Assembly (NCBI RefSeq): GCF_002079055.1
Contig: NC_047501.1
Location: 186,001-250,000 of the forward strand
Direction of reading: 5' to 3'
DNA length: 64,000 nucleotides
From: Saccharomyces paradoxus
Taxonomy: Eukaryota; Ascomycota; Saccharomycetes; Saccharomycetales; Saccharomycetaceae
Position numbers and translations under genes: made by a program. The notes beneath the pieces were generated by a model. The model had not been told where the DNA came from. It ran no database searches and saw only the letters and a list, made by a program, of their open reading frames with translations. Shown here piece after piece: positions 20,251-31,651 of this stretch (its first letter is position 1; every line of letters starts with the position of its first letter).

Positions 20251-22386
20251 ATGAGCCATTCTTTCGCCGATCATGATGCTCCTTTGAGCATGCTTTCTGT
20301 TAAAACAGAATATTTTCCTCAATTGACTGAGAAGGAACAAAAATATGCGCATTTCATGTCAAAGGCCTCCCATGCAGGTTCAAGGGTTGTAATGAGACAA
20401 GTTTCTCATGAAAGTGAGCCAATTTTTGACCTGATCCTTGCTATTCATGCAAAGCTAAATGGCAAGTATCCAGAGGACGGTACTACTGAAAAGCAGCAAA
20501 CGGATTTGTACTTAGAATACGTTTCTCAATTCTTATCCAATTTGGGTAATTTCAAATCCTTTGGTGACACTAAATTCATTCCTCGCTGTGAAGTAGAATT
20601 TTTCAAACAGCTTTTGGACCTGGCCAAGATTGACCCATGTTCTTCGCCGCTCACCTTATCCCCCGCTGACGTTAATCATGAATTCACATCTCATCATCTT
20701 TTTTCCACTATCAATGAGTTAATTGATATTGGTATCTACCGTGTGGAAGAGAAGGCAGCTCTCTTAGGGTTTCCCTCTCAGGGTTATACTTCGGCTTATT
20801 ATCTGGGTTTACCTGTAACGCCTGATGATATGGCCCTTTTGAAGGAGCAGTTGTTTGCTGAACTCGCCATCTTGCCTGAAAACACTAGAATCAACAAGGT
20901 TGGTGAAAAATGTTTCCAAATTTGGGTTGCCTCTGAGAATATGAAGAACAAGATAACAGAAAGTTATCCTGATGGACAGATCACATTATCGGATGATATC
21001 ACCAAAGTGGAGTTCATATTCGGGGACCACTCGCGTGAAATGCGTTTAGTGGCATCCTATCTAAAAGAGGCTCAAAAGTTTACGGCTAATGATACTCAAA
21101 AAGCAATGCTTCAGGAATACATCAACCACTTTGTCACTGGTTCTTCTCAAGCACATAAAGAAGCACAAAAGCTTTGGGTCAAAGATATATCACCCGTCAT
21201 TGAAACAAATATTGGCTTTATCGAAACATATAGAGAGCCTTCTGGTATAATTGGAGAATTTGAATCATTGGTTGCAATTCAAAACAGAGAACGTACTGCT
21301 AAATTTTCTAGCTTGGTTAACAACGCTGAAGAATTCATTTCTTTATTACCGTGGTCTAAAGATTACGAAAAACCAATTTTCAACCCACCAGATTTTACTT
21401 CTCTTGAAGTTTTAACGTTTACTGGGTCAGGTATACCAGCAGGTATCAATATTCCGAACTATGATGACGTTCGACTTAAAATTGGGTTCAAAAATGTTTC
21501 TTTGGGCAATATTTTGAGTGCGGCTGCGAAAAGCTCATCCAAGCATCCGCCAAGTTTCATATCACAGGAGGATCGTTCAATTTTTGAAAAATATCAAAGT
21601 GATTCATTTGAAGTTCAAGTAGGCATCCATGAATTACTAGGCCATGGTTCAGGAAAGTTGTTGACAGAGTTTACCGATGGATTCAATTTTGATAAGGATC
21701 ACCCACCTTTAGGTTTGGATGGAAAACCGGTGAGTACATACTATAAAGTAGGTGAAACTTGGGGCTCCAAATTTGGACAGTTGGCTGGTCCATTTGAAGA
21801 ATGTCGTGCAGAAGTAATTGCTATGTTTTTGCTTACCAATAGAAAAATTCTTGATATTTTTGGCTTCCATGATGTGGAATCTCAAGATAGTGTAGTGTAT
21901 GCTGGATTTCTACAAATGGCCCGTGCAGGTCTACTAGCCTTAGAATATTGGAATCCAAAAACTGGCAAATGGGGACAGCCACACATGCAGGCAAGATTTT
22001 CTATCATGAAAACATTTATGAAGCACTCTACAAATAAGAATTTCTTAAAGATAGAGATGAACGGCTCGAAGGATGATTTTGCCATCAAGTTAGATAAATC
22101 TCTCATTAAAACAGTCGGGCATGAATGTGTGAAAGATTACTTAAAACATTTGCACGTTTACAAATGTTCAGGCGATGTGGAACAGGGAAGCAAATACTTT
22201 ATTGATAGATCAACGGTGACACCAGATTTGGCTTCTTTAAGAGATATCGTCATATCCAAAAGATTGCCGAGAAGGCAATTTATACAAGCAAACTCTTATA
22301 TCGATGATGATAACAAGGTAACCTTGAAAGAATATGACGAAACTCCAGAAGGCATGCTCCAATCTTTTCTTGACAGAGAATTATAA
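20251..22386 (+). CDS. Dipeptidyl peptidase III (M49 zinc metallopeptidase)
   Basis: 711 residues, the counterpart of S. cerevisiae YOL057W. Cytosolic enzyme releasing N-terminal dipeptides from short peptides. The family's unusual zinc motif HELLGH (HExxxH) is at 460-465, and the second motif EECRAE, with the third zinc ligand and partner Glu, at 516-521. The spacing of about 50 residues between them is typical of M49. No signal peptide or membrane span is seen. It lies between ARG1 and GPM3 on the same strand but with its own 278-base promoter gap. Confidence 0.95.
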   Translation: MSHSFADHDAPLSMLSVKTEYFPQLTEKEQKYAHFMSKASHAGSRVVMRQVSHESEPIFDLILAIHAKLNGKYPEDGTTEKQQTDLYLEYVSQFLSNLGNFKSFGDTKFIPRCEVEFFKQLLDLAKIDPCSSPLTLSPADVNHEFTSHHLFSTINELIDIGIYRVEEKAALLGFPSQGYTSAYYLGLPVTPDDMALLKEQLFAELAILPENTRINKVGEKCFQIWVASENMKNKITESYPDGQITLSDDITKVEFIFGDHSREMRLVASYLKEAQKFTANDTQKAMLQEYINHFVTGSSQAHKEAQKLWVKDISPVIETNIGFIETYREPSGIIGEFESLVAIQNRERTAKFSSLVNNAEEFISLLPWSKDYEKPIFNPPDFTSLEVLTFTGSGIPAGINIPNYDDVRLKIGFKNVSLGNILSAAAKSSSKHPPSFISQEDRSIFEKYQSDSFEVQVGIHELLGHGSGKLLTEFTDGFNFDKDHPPLGLDGKPVSTYYKVGETWGSKFGQLAGPFEECRAEVIAMFLLTNRKILDIFGFHDVESQDSVVYAGFLQMARAGLLALEYWNPKTGKWGQPHMQARFSIMKTFMKHSTNKNFLKIEMNGSKDDFAIKLDKSLIKTVGHECVKDYLKHLHVYKCSGDVEQGSKYFIDRSTVTPDLASLRDIVISKRLPRRQFIQANSYIDDDNKVTLKEYDETPEGMLQSFLDREL

Positions 22387-22742
22387 TGTTTTTATGAGCT
22401 CAAGTTTTAATTAGCAACTTTTTGATCTTGTTTTTGTTTAAGCTATCAGATTATGTAAACAGTAACATAATATGTAAATGTGACAGAATGACGCAACATC
22501 CATTGTCGGCGGAATTTTTTTTGCTAGTTTTTTTAGTTTTTATAGCGTTCCTTTGTTTTCTAGCTTTTTTTTTCCAGATTTTGTATTATGACATGATAAC
22601 AATGCGAGATTTCATTGAAAAGTTAGACAAAACAATAGAAGCTTTTATCTTGAACATATGTTATAAAAATAAGTGCAATCGAGGATTTACCGAGAAACGT
22701 CTCTTCGGAAGGATTGAAAAATAACCGCTAATATAACTAGTT
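22387..22742. other. YOL057W-GPM3 intergenic region
   Basis: A 356-base, T-rich gap. It carries poly-T tracts (22515-22580) and a chance 100-codon frame rich in Phe/Leu. I see no RNA gene or recognisable regulatory site. Confidence 0.6.
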
Positions 22743-23654
22743 ATGACTGTTACTGACACCTTCAAACTGTTTATTTTAAGGCATGGTCAAAGTGAATTGA
22801 ACTCAGAAAACATATTCTGCGGGTGGATTGATGCTCAATTAACGGAAAAAGGCAAATCTCAGGCCCGCCACTCAGCAAAATTGATCAAACGATTTTGCGA
22901 ATCTAACAACATCTCTTTGCCTCAAATTGGCTATGCCTCAAGATTGGTTCGGACTCAGCAGACTATGGATGTTATTCTTGAAGAATTAGGATTAGAACAC
23001 GTCAACCAAGTAATAACTACGAAGACGAACATCAACGAAGAGCTACAGAACACAAGATTCGAAGGACAGATGCCTGTGTTGCAAACTTGGAGATTGAATG
23101 AGCGTCATTACGGTTCATGGCAAGGACAACGAAAACCGGATATCTTGAAAGAATACGGCAAGGAAAAATACATGTATATCAGAAGAGATTACAACGGAAA
23201 ACCCCCTAAAGTCAATTTAAACTTGGAGATGGTCCAGGAGGAAAATGACCAGGGGTCCTTCACAGGCTATGATTTCAAAGAGCCGAATAGACACTTAAAA
23301 TACGGCTTCGAAGAACGAGCTAATGAGCGTTTGCCAGAAAGTGAATCTCTTTGTGAAGTGGTCATCAGATTGAAACCGTTCTTAAATAATGTTGTTCTAT
23401 CTACTGCCAAAAAAAGCAATCAAGAATCGTGTGTCATAGTTGGGCACGGCAGCTCTGTTAGATCTCTACTGAAAATATTGGAAGGTATCTCAGATCAAGA
23501 CATTAAAGATGTCGATATTCCTAATGGCATTCCGCTAATTATAGAGTTGGATAGAGAAAATTACTCTTTTGTGAGGAAATTTTACTTGGATCCAGAATCA
23601 GCTAAAGTTAACGCTCAAATGGTTCGTGACGAGGGTTTCGAGAAGAACTCATGA
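22743..23654 (+). CDS. GPM3: Gpm3, phosphoglycerate mutase homologue
   Basis: 303 residues, about 55 more than Gpm1. Histidine-phosphatase fold with the phospho-acceptor His14 in LRHGQSELN and the partner His235 in VGHGSS. The RHYGSWQG segment of the substrate pocket is also kept. An extra acidic and Asn-rich stretch lies in the middle (about residues 105-190). In S. cerevisiae this paralogue fails to replace Gpm1 and is considered inactive or minor in glycolysis. The retained active-site residues mean inactivity cannot be concluded from sequence. Convergent with THI20. Confidence 0.95.
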   Translation: MTVTDTFKLFILRHGQSELNSENIFCGWIDAQLTEKGKSQARHSAKLIKRFCESNNISLPQIGYASRLVRTQQTMDVILEELGLEHVNQVITTKTNINEELQNTRFEGQMPVLQTWRLNERHYGSWQGQRKPDILKEYGKEKYMYIRRDYNGKPPKVNLNLEMVQEENDQGSFTGYDFKEPNRHLKYGFEERANERLPESESLCEVVIRLKPFLNNVVLSTAKKSNQESCVIVGHGSSVRSLLKILEGISDQDIKDVDIPNGIPLIIELDRENYSFVRKFYLDPESAKVNAQMVRDEGFEKNS

Positions 23655-23895
23655 ACATTTTTGTCACCTGTTAACGTTATTATATTTTTGTATGATTTCC
23701 TTTTTTATTTCCTTCTTTCTTTATTGATAGAATAATGAGTAACGAAAAGCGGTTAAATAAACGTGTTTAAATTTCTGAAAGAAGTTTTTTTTATAGATTT
23801 TATAACAAAGAAACTTTCTTATTAGTTTTCATTTTTTGTTTTATAATTCATTATATGTAGATATACCTTTATCTATTGTGCGTAAGCCATCTTAT

Positions 23896-25551
23896 CTATT
23901 CGTACTCGAGGGCAGCGGTCCAGAAATTGGTTTCCAATTCACAAACTTCGGCGTAGATCGTCACCAAAGTGTCAAGTTGCTCTGGAGGGTATGTTTCTAG
24001 GATGTGATTCAAAAGCTTTTCACCCTCAACCATGGCTTCACGATACCATGAAGATGCGTAAGTTTCGCACCATTCGTGGTAAACGGACCCCTCAGCTACG
24101 GTGACCTTACCCTTCATTTTAATTAGAGCTTCACCGTAACCCATTAAACAAGGAGTAAGGGATGCGACCAATTCTTGCCAGTTACCTCTCCTAGAAACAT
24201 CGTTAAAGTAACGAGAGTAAGCTCTTAATGCAGGTCCTCTCTTAATTTTTTGGAAGTAATCAGGATCTTTAACCCCAAATTCCTCTTTTAGTCTCTTTTC
24301 ATGTTGGCCCATTTCAGTACGAACACCTCCAACAATGACTAGCTCTTTTTCCATATCTGCTAGGCATGGAGCTTTACTACCTGCGATACAGTGAACTCTG
24401 GCATAATCAACCAAGTACGCATAATCTTGTTCGATAAAGAACTGGAACTTCTTACGCTCTAAAGTACCGTCCGCAACTTTTTTCACAAATTCGTGGTTGA
24501 TATAGGAATCCCAATGTGGCTTAACTTTAGGGTGATTAATCAGGTATTCGTAGAAATTACCGCCTGGGATTTTTTCAGCAGAACTTTTTAGCGGCTTTTT
24601 AGGTACAACATCTGATGCAGTAAAACATTCATCGCTGAGCATTTTTTCTAATGGGATTTCTACGGCGTACACATGATTAATTGGTCCATTATCCTTAACA
24701 GTCTCCTTAGTGACATCACAGCCAATGGCCACGGCATTTTGAACGTACTCAATACCACCATAAACAGATTGGGGAAGAGAATAACCACGAGCCAAGTTTG
24801 ACGCAATGGCTGAAGCTAGGGTGCATCCAGTGCCATGAGTATGCGTAGTGTTAACAAAATTGCCTTTAAAAATTATGAACTTCTGTTCAGCACCCAAGTA
24901 AAGAACGTCTGTAATGTACTTTTCTTTTTCGTCATTCCATGGAATATGGCCACCTTTCACTAAGATATTCGAACACTTAGTTACTCTAGCAAGGTCTTTT
25001 GCGACTTCGAAAATATCTTGTAACTTGTTAACCTTTCTTTCCTCACCTAACAACTTGAAACACTCTGGAATGTTAGGAGTCAAAATGTCAGCAAAAGGAG
25101 CAACTTTCTCCGTAATTAAACCAACTATATCCTTTCCCGCTAAAGAAGAACCAGATGTAGCAACAAGAACTGGATCAACAACCAGCTTAGGTCTATTTTC
25201 ACCAAGCTGCAGCAGTTTTTCGTGCAACACCTCGATAGCAGCTGTTGTAAGCATACCGGTCTTGATAACGTTACATTTCATGTCTTTTAAATTGGTTTCT
25301 AAAGTTTGAGAAACCACTTCTTTTGGTGTGTTATTTATGCTGTAGACTTTAACTGGTGTTTGAGCATTCAAAGCAGTGATACATGTCATGGCATAGCATC
25401 TGTGTGCAGTGATAGTCTTGACATCAGCTTCGATACCAGCCCCACCACTTGGGTCTGTTCCAGCAATGGACATAACTGTAGGCAATTTTTCATTGCAGGC
25501 TAAGGTAAGGTATGGTGGAGGCGTGTTGATGCTAACTGTAGAATAGGTCAT
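23896..25551 (-). CDS. THI20: Thi20, HMP/HMP-P kinase fused to thiaminase II
   Basis: 551 residues. The N-terminal ThiD-like ribokinase-fold domain (SIAGTDPSGGAGIEADV near residue 29; HGTGCTLASAIASNL further on) phosphorylates hydroxymethylpyrimidine to the pyrophosphate for thiamine synthesis. The C-terminal TenA domain (about 335-551) has FFIEQDYAYLVDYARV and YHEWCETYAS, with the nucleophilic Cys, and acts as thiaminase II to salvage pyrimidine. The fusion is normal for this yeast family. Control by thiamine through Thi2/Thi3/Pdc2 is known for the gene; no diagnostic site was confirmed in the upstream gap. Confidence 0.96.
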   Translation of the reverse strand: MTYSTVSINTPPPYLTLACNEKLPTVMSIAGTDPSGGAGIEADVKTITAHRCYAMTCITALNAQTPVKVYSINNTPKEVVSQTLETNLKDMKCNVIKTGMLTTAAIEVLHEKLLQLGENRPKLVVDPVLVATSGSSLAGKDIVGLITEKVAPFADILTPNIPECFKLLGEERKVNKLQDIFEVAKDLARVTKCSNILVKGGHIPWNDEKEKYITDVLYLGAEQKFIIFKGNFVNTTHTHGTGCTLASAIASNLARGYSLPQSVYGGIEYVQNAVAIGCDVTKETVKDNGPINHVYAVEIPLEKMLSDECFTASDVVPKKPLKSSAEKIPGGNFYEYLINHPKVKPHWDSYINHEFVKKVADGTLERKKFQFFIEQDYAYLVDYARVHCIAGSKAPCLADMEKELVIVGGVRTEMGQHEKRLKEEFGVKDPDYFQKIKRGPALRAYSRYFNDVSRRGNWQELVASLTPCLMGYGEALIKMKGKVTVAEGSVYHEWCETYASSWYREAMVEGEKLLNHILETYPPEQLDTLVTIYAEVCELETNFWTAALEYE

Positions 25552-26143
25552 AGTAAAATGCGAGACGTCGACCTTATATATCTATTTATTTACGTGTCTA
25601 TTATCATAGAAGAAAAACTAACTTCCATAAGCAATGCGTTCTTCGTCCAGCTTCTTAAATGTTTTGCCTGGTGGTTTAAATAATAGGATTTTTTTTGCCA
25701 GCTGGTACAGCTCTAAGGGTTTCCTATCCTTCATCGGGAAGCATTAATCTATCAGAAAATAGAAGCTATACATATACATGTCGCTGAAGAAGTACGGAGG
25801 ACCTACGTAAGAAAAGGCAACACAATGCGTGGCTGCCAAGATTGGATTCATCTTACAGGCAGTATTATTTGGTTAAACGGCAGAGTTTTACTTTGTTCAT
25901 ATATGTAAGTAAAAGTAGTACATCCAATTCTGCTTATAGGAGGAAACTCTACGATAAAGAATGGAGGCAGAAATATTAGGGCACAAGAGAGAACACATAA
26001 ATACTATTACTTACTGATTTTTACACGCTAATTGTACATTGGTAGAGAGATCATAAAACAATTGTATGTAATGATCATCTAACTTATTAGAAGTTAAATA
26101 TATATATATTACAGTGCTTATAAGGCAAGGTAATAAAAAGAAA
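25552..26143. other. THI20 promoter side and tRNA-Gly downstream region
   Basis: A 592-base gene-free stretch between the THI20 start and the tRNA-Gly 3' end. It holds the THI20 promoter near 25552-25800 and AT-rich sequence after it. A short T-run on the minus strand (AAAAAG at 26135-26140 on plus) is the likely Pol III terminator of the tRNA. No LTR remnant was recognised in it. Confidence 0.6.
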
Positions 26144-26214
26144 TGCGCAAGCCCGGAATCGAACCGGGGGCCCAACGATGGCAACGTTGGATTTTACCAC
26201 TAAACCACTTGCGC
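26144..26214 (-). tRNA. tG(GCC): tRNA-Gly(GCC)
   Basis: 71 bases without CCA, no intron. The acceptor arms GCGCAAG and CTTGCGC pair. The D-arm/A-box carries TGGTTTAGTGG, the anticodon loop reads TTGCCAT with anticodon GCC, and the T-arm/B-box is GGTTCGATTCC. It matches the yeast glycine isoacceptor as remembered. A solo sigma LTR begins 15 bases upstream of its 5' end, the distance expected for Ty3 insertion at the Pol III start site. Confidence 0.98.
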
Positions 26215-26229
26215 TAACTTTATTGTTTG

Positions 26230-26594
26230 TGTTGTATCTCAAAATGAGGTACGTCAGCATTACTAGATTTACCAACCTAGACATAAAACATGTATGAAAC
26301 ATGTATGAAACAGGTACGAAACAATAGTTCCAAAACAGACAAGATTGAGTATACTAGGAAACCTACTTGCCTAAGATGAACCAAACTAACCAAACGTATA
26401 AATACCTGAACAATTAGTTTAGATCCGAGATTCCGCGCTTCCATCCTTTAGCTAGATTCAGATCTTATATTGATCATATAGGATAAGTAACATCCTGTGA
26501 ATCACGTTAATAATAAGTCTGACAACAAGTTACTCTCCTAAACGACTTTAGGATTGTCAAGACATCCGTTATTACTTAAGCCAGTAATACAACA
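26230..26594 (+). repeat. Solo Ty3-type sigma LTR
   Basis: A 365-base element beginning TGTTGTATCTC and ending AATACAACA, matching the sigma LTR of Ty3. It contains the typical internal stretch AACAATTAGTTTAGATCCGA. It is flanked on both sides by the same 5 bases, GTTTG (26225-26229 and 26595-26599), so the target-site duplication is intact. No internal Ty3 coding sequence remains: a fossil left by LTR-LTR recombination. Its differences from the S. cerevisiae sigma suggest a lineage-specific Ty3. Confidence 0.9.
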
Positions 26595-26599
26595 GTTTG

Positions 26600-26903
26600 A
26601 TGTCTTTAACAAGAGCTTCTTGCTGGATGAGACTTTTCCCTGTAAAGAATTATTATACCTCCATTCTTTAACGATCTAGTTATTGTTTTTGGCCGACTTA
26701 ATTTGATTAAGCTGACTCACTTAGTGATAGGCAAAGACACGCTTTGTAAAGTTTATTACTCTTTTCGGATATTGATTTTCTTGGTGTAAAAAAGTGCTCT
26801 CTGGCTGATAAACATAAAATTATTCAATGATGAGTTATGCCTAAAATTGGAATAAAAATCAACTTCAGAAATAGGTGAATAATTGGATAATTTTTGGGGT
26901 TCC
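26600..26903. repeat. Degenerate LTR debris with delta-like fragments
   Basis: Mostly unrecognised AT-rich sequence. The segment at 26866-26903 resembles the U5 end of a delta LTR in minus orientation, and 26847-26863 resembles a delta U3 start in plus orientation. Both are short and diverged, so these are old fossils. The rest, about 26600-26846, I could not assign. Confidence 0.5.
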
Positions 26904-27278
26904 TGTTGGAACCAGTAGTAATTAATAGTGACATGAATTGCAATGGTGACTTTTTAAATGCTTACATCGTATATTAATGTACACCCCGTATACATTTAAG
27001 CGTGATTGCACCTATTGCAGAAGGAATGTTAAACGAGAAGCTCAGTCAATACTGAAGCTGAGTTAAAGATCTATTAGTTGAACATAGTATGGTAGCTACA
27101 TATATGAGGAATATGAGTCCTCACATTAATGTATAGTAACTACCGGAATCACTATTATATTGGTCATAATTAATATGACCAATCAGTGTGTGTTTTATAT
27201 AACTTTCTTATATAAGTATGAGGAGATCCACATTTAATCTTCAAAAATACTATCTCGTTTTACCTCTAATTATCAACA
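26904..27278 (+). repeat. Solo Ty4-type tau LTR
   Basis: A 375-base unit from TGTTGGAACCAG to AATTATCAACA, matching the remembered tau LTR of Ty4 over its length. It includes AACGAGAAGCTCAG and ACTACCGGAATCACTATT. The five bases on each side differ (GTTCC and GATGT), so no target duplication survives. It interrupts or abuts a delta fragment on its left. Confidence 0.85.
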
Positions 27279-27295
27279 GATGTAATAGAATAATC

Positions 27296-27365
27296 GTTGG
27301 AATGAAATTCCAATATCATCTTGTTGGAATGAAATTCTAATATCATCTATTTAATAGTATATTAT
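27296..27365 (+). repeat. Two truncated delta LTR starts in tandem
   Basis: Two plus-strand copies of the delta U3 terminus lie head to tail: 27296-27321 (about 26 bases) and 27322-27365 (44 bases, starting TGTTGGAATGAAATTC). The second is an exact inverted copy of 27640-27683, the outer end of the neighbouring Ty element's left LTR. These are fossils of earlier insertions or recombination at this landing site. Confidence 0.8.
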
Positions 27366-27683
27366 TGAGAATTAGGTGAATAATTAGATAATTGTTGGGA
27401 TTCCATTGTTACTAAAGGCTATAATATTAGGTATATAGAATATACTAGAAGTTCTCCTCGAGGATCTAGGAATCCACAAAAGGGAATCTATAGTTCTACA
27501 TAGTGTTATTATTTTATCTTCTTTCTTTTTATATGTTGTCATTCATTATCCTATTACATTATCAATCCTTGCATTTCAGCTTCCATTAGATTGGATGACT
27601 GTTTCTCAATCTTTATGTCATCCTCTTGCACCGCATATTATAATATACTATTAAATAGATGATATTAGAATTTCATTCCAACA
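27366..27683 (-). repeat. Left (3') delta-type LTR of the Ty element
   Basis: 318 bases, TGTTGG...CA ends read on the minus strand. It carries the shared internal block around CTCCTCGAGGATC and the gag-start sequence at its U5 end. It differs from the right-hand LTR at roughly 13 positions. Confidence 0.93.
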
Positions 27684-27705
27684 TACCACCCATAATGTAA
27701 TAGAT

Positions 27706-30700
27706 CTAATGAATCCACTTGTTTGTTAATAGTTTAAATGTTTTTATTGGGAGGGGTTTTGTCATCACGTCAGCAATGTTCCTTTTGGTATCCACGTAGC
27801 ATACGTGGAGGTTATTATTTGATACTTCGTCCCGAAGTCTCATTGCTTTGGTACCGAAAAATCTGTTTCTAAATTTCTCTTCATTTTTGGACATAACTAT
27901 ACTGATTGTAGATCTGCTGTCAGTAAGTAAGCCTTTAATGATTGATTTCCCATTTAGTTCTTGTATAAGGTGACTCAAGTTATTTAATAATGGAATGGCT
28001 TCACTGATTGCGTGTATTTCTGCTTCTGTGGTTGAAGTACATGTTAATGAAGCTTTTGTTGATTTTCCTCCGATCACCTTTCCATTTAGTAAATAGATAT
28101 TACCAATCTGAGATTTGTAATATGGTTGGTTGCCATAAGAGGCATCGCTTATTACAACTAATTTATTTTCTGGTTTTGCAGATTTGCTTTTGTGCCATAT
28201 TAATTGTTTGTCTCTAGTGTCCCATAAGAATTGTATCAATTCATATGTCATGTTTAACACTTGTTTGGACGGAAATAGTATATGTTGTGCAAGTGTGTTG
28301 ATATAGTATAATAGGTCAAATCTGAATTTATATCCAACATATGACGCTAGACCTATCAACTTTTGCATTTCATGCACCTTCATGTTGTAGTCGTCTTCTT
28401 CTAGCTCTAGCTCCTTCTGGTTTATATAGAGACCTGGTTGACCTGGAGCACCAAGTTTTCTTCCTTTTGGATTCAAAGGTACGTTTAATTTGGGTATTTT
28501 CTCAGTTAGTGAGTTTTCCATACCTAATTTCATGTATTTACCTCTTTGATATTTGATTTCTAAGCCAAGGATGTCGTATTGAATTTCATCATCGCTTTCA
28601 CCTAGATTTATAATCTTGGTATCGTATTGCATCTTGAGTTTTGCTATAATTCTTTTATTTGAATTTAAGTCTTTGCTGAACAATATCATATCATCAACGA
28701 ATAAGCAGATTGTTACTTGATTGTTCTTAAATACGCATGACCATCCGCGAACTTCTTCCATATCACATTGTTCAATCAGATATGATTTGATCGTTTCATA
28801 CCAGTTTGCACCACTTTGTTTCAAACCATAAAGTGATTTCCTCAACCGTATTAACTTGTTGTTCATTCCTAAATGTGGTGGAGGTCTTATGTATAATTCT
28901 TCTTTGATGTCTGCATACAAGTACGCCGAAGATATGTCTAATTGTGTAATGAAGGAGTCATCGTCTAATGCAAGTGATAGGGATGTCATCAACGCATAAT
29001 GATGTACAGTGTTGGATTGCATACCTGTATCGTACGTATCAGGATGCTGAATGTCACCTCTTGCAACAAATCTAGCTTTATGAGTTCCGTCACGTTTCTT
29101 GTTGAAGATAAACATTGAGTTTATTACTCTTTTAGGGTCTATTTCTTTTCTGTCATAATATTTGTCAGTGTCCCAAGTATTCATTTTCAATAGTTGGTTG
29201 ACTTCTTTGTGGTATGCTTCGATATATTTTTCCTTTTCTTTTATATCTTTATTATAGGTGATTGCCTCATCGTATCTTAAGGTTGTTCGTATTGGTTTGA
29301 TTGATTTTACTGCTTTTACAGCCGCGATTAGATGTATTCGTTTCTTTGACCTTGGAGGTTCTAAACTACGCATATTCTTACTATTCCATGTGTCTCGTGA
29401 TACCTCAATTTCAGTTTCATTATCTTCTAATGATCTTTTCTTACTAGTGATAGTAGCAGAGATATTAGAGTCATCCATACCACCCAAACTGGAATTAGTT
29501 TGATGAGAATTTATCGGTGGGAGTTCTTTAAATGGGTCAGGGAATTCGGTAGGAGATTCTGGAGATAGATCAGGGAGTGGGAGATCAGCGATAATAGATT
29601 CCTCGGTATTCTGTTCAGAAACATTAGTTGGCGTTTTGATAGGAACAATATTGTGCGATGAATTATTTTCCGGTGGAGAAGCATCGATTGAAGGTGAACG
29701 ATGTATAATCCTTTTCTCAGTCTCTTGGTCACTTGTCTGCGGAACAGTTTTGTTGTTGATACCACCCAAACTGGGTATTGTCACGTTTGTAGAGTCAGTA
29801 TCGATGTCGCTGTGTGAGTCTGAGTCACTGAAATCATCAGATTCACTGGCTTGGTATGAATTTTGTGTGTCAGATTTGGACAAAGGAGTAAGTAAAGGAA
29901 CATCTGATTTATTTATACCACCCGAACCGGCACTGTCGGTAGCAGAAATTTGGGGGATGTTAGATCTCTTCTTAGATGGAAGAATATTAGATTCAGATAT
30001 GTTAGGATCAACTTCTTTGGGTGCACGAAGATTGATTTCAGATATAGGTTTTGAATCTTCAGTATGAGTTGATGGAGGTGGAGAGTCAGTTGGAATCGGA
30101 ACGTTTGAAGGGACATTTCTCTGGTGGTCAGGGTTCAGTTCTACGTCAGATTGAAAATCATGGTCAGATTCTATGTTAAGATCGTTAGATTGTTGGATCT
30201 CATTTGAAGCAATGAACGATTGATATGAAGCAGTTATACGATTCACGTCTTCATCGAAGGTGAGTGCGTCGTAATTGAATTGGTCTAATCTGGATTCCTT
30301 GCCCTGAAGAATAACGTAATTAGTTGTATCTACTGTCTTCTTCAAAGATGGGACATAGATGATATATCCATAAGAGTTTCGAGATGGATGTAGAGCGTAG
30401 CCAGGAATGCCACGAGGATGAATTTTGGAGTCAGTGTTATGATTATTGACTATAACGGGTTGACCGAAAGGTAATAAAGTACTGATGTCGAGTCCTGCCA
30501 ACCCAGCGAGTTGTCTTGCGGATTTTTTGCTTTTAGGTGAAGCTAGTGAGTTCCGTACGATAGTAGAAAATTCGACTGCCGAGAACCATAGATGATTCGG
30601 TAGACCACTACATTGCAGTTGAGTACGACAGTCATCTAATAAGGTACGGTTCAGCCGTTCAGCGACACCATGTGCTCGGGAATCCGCTGTGGTTGTATAA

Positions 30701-31425
30701 CATGGGGTTATGCCATATTTATCAAGGAATTTATGGAGAGTTTTGTTAGTGTACTCAGAACCACGGTCCATTTGAATAACCAAAACATTGGACTGAAACT
30801 GGTTTTTAATGAAAGCTAGTATCTTCGTAAAGATATCGAGAATAGAGTCCTCGCGACGGTCGTGTAATGGATAAACCCAACGGAATTTTGTTTTCTCATC
30901 AGTGAATGAGATGAAATAGGATGGTGCACTCTTTGGTAGGTTGTGAACAGGCCCAAATATGTCAGTATGTAAGTATTGAAAAGGTTCATATGAACTTTGG
31001 TATTTTAGCCGTGATCCTATGATATGTCTATGTTTGGTGCTTTTGCCGATTAAACAATCGGGACATTGATAATCACTAGCGTTAGACCAGTCAACATCTG
31101 ATTCATTAAAATACGTAATGGTGTTCTTTTTGAGTGAATATCTAATTGTCTGGGCATTGGCATGCGCAAGCATCCGATGAATGAAAGGATAAGGATACTT
31201 ACGTGTGTTTTCACTTGTGTGAACGTTATTAATTGTGGGTACTGAGATATTCGACGGAAGCAAGTACCTTTTAGACACCCAGTAAAAGTCTCCATGTTTT
31301 ACGATAGGTGCAAGTACGGTGCCGTCAGGTCGTTCTAAGACGTTTTTGGTAAAGCACGCTGTAATATTTCGTTCAGCCAGTTCATTCAAACTGAGTAAGT
31401 CATAGGCTATGTTAGGTGTGTGCAA
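27706..31425 (-). CDS. Ty1/Ty2-family pol reading frame (element fossil)
   Basis: The range given begins at the first Met; the pol frame itself continues upstream to overlap the gag end, where this family makes Gag-Pol by a programmed +1 frameshift. Domain order: protease region, integrase (HHCC zinc region with [14 protein letters not shown] and [12 protein letters not shown], then a DDE core), a Ser/Thr-rich variable linker, reverse transcriptase with the FVDDM motif, and RNase H ending [12 protein letters not shown]. Some linker blocks read like Ty2, others like Ty1. Host tRNA genes are the known integration target of this family. Confidence 0.92.
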   Translation of the reverse strand: MHTPNIAYDLLSLNELAERNITACFTKNVLERPDGTVLAPIVKHGDFYWVSKRYLLPSNISVPTINNVHTSENTRKYPYPFIHRMLAHANAQTIRYSLKKNTITYFNESDVDWSNASDYQCPDCLIGKSTKHRHIIGSRLKYQSSYEPFQYLHTDIFGPVHNLPKSAPSYFISFTDEKTKFRWVYPLHDRREDSILDIFTKILAFIKNQFQSNVLVIQMDRGSEYTNKTLHKFLDKYGITPCYTTTADSRAHGVAERLNRTLLDDCRTQLQCSGLPNHLWFSAVEFSTIVRNSLASPKSKKSARQLAGLAGLDISTLLPFGQPVIVNNHNTDSKIHPRGIPGYALHPSRNSYGYIIYVPSLKKTVDTTNYVILQGKESRLDQFNYDALTFDEDVNRITASYQSFIASNEIQQSNDLNIESDHDFQSDVELNPDHQRNVPSNVPIPTDSPPPSTHTEDSKPISEINLRAPKEVDPNISESNILPSKKRSNIPQISATDSAGSGGINKSDVPLLTPLSKSDTQNSYQASESDDFSDSDSHSDIDTDSTNVTIPSLGGINNKTVPQTSDQETEKRIIHRSPSIDASPPENNSSHNIVPIKTPTNVSEQNTEESIIADLPLPDLSPESPTEFPDPFKELPPINSHQTNSSLGGMDDSNISATITSKKRSLEDNETEIEVSRDTWNSKNMRSLEPPRSKKRIHLIAAVKAVKSIKPIRTTLRYDEAITYNKDIKEKEKYIEAYHKEVNQLLKMNTWDTDKYYDRKEIDPKRVINSMFIFNKKRDGTHKARFVARGDIQHPDTYDTGMQSNTVHHYALMTSLSLALDDDSFITQLDISSAYLYADIKEELYIRPPPHLGMNNKLIRLRKSLYGLKQSGANWYETIKSYLIEQCDMEEVRGWSCVFKNNQVTICLFVDDMILFSKDLNSNKRIIAKLKMQYDTKIINLGESDDEIQYDILGLEIKYQRGKYMKLGMENSLTEKIPKLNVPLNPKGRKLGAPGQPGLYINQKELELEEDDYNMKVHEMQKLIGLASYVGYKFRFDLLYYINTLAQHILFPSKQVLNMTYELIQFLWDTRDKQLIWHKSKSAKPENKLVVISDASYGNQPYYKSQIGNIYLLNGKVIGGKSTKASLTCTSTTEAEIHAISEAIPLLNNLSHLIQELNGKSIIKGLLTDSRSTISIVMSKNEEKFRNRFFGTKAMRLRDEVSNNNLHVCYVDTKRNIADVMTKPLPIKTFKLLTNKWIH

Positions 31426-31651
31426 TACCTTTATTGTTGTTTTGGTGTCGTCCTGGAAGTGAAATTGAAGATCACCAACAGCGTTAATTGGTATATTGTT
31501 TTTTTGAACATCAACTACGCTTATGTCGGGATTAGATATCGCTGAGTGTATGTGATGGGCAGATCTTATAAGAGTTCGTGATGCTCCTGAATCAAGAAGA
31601 AGGTGTCCAGGAAGTTCATCATCGGAATGATTCGTATGATTTACTGTAGAT

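Noticed and set aside
22422-22724. 100-codon frame between YOL057W and GPM3
   Set aside because: T-rich, no recognised homologue, sits in a promoter gap; looks like chance.
26087-26302. 71-codon frame spanning tRNA-Gly
   Set aside because: It reads through a clear tRNA gene.
29511-30116. Short frames in other phases of the Ty element
   Set aside because: Shadow frames of the pol linker; not parts of the element's own coding plan.
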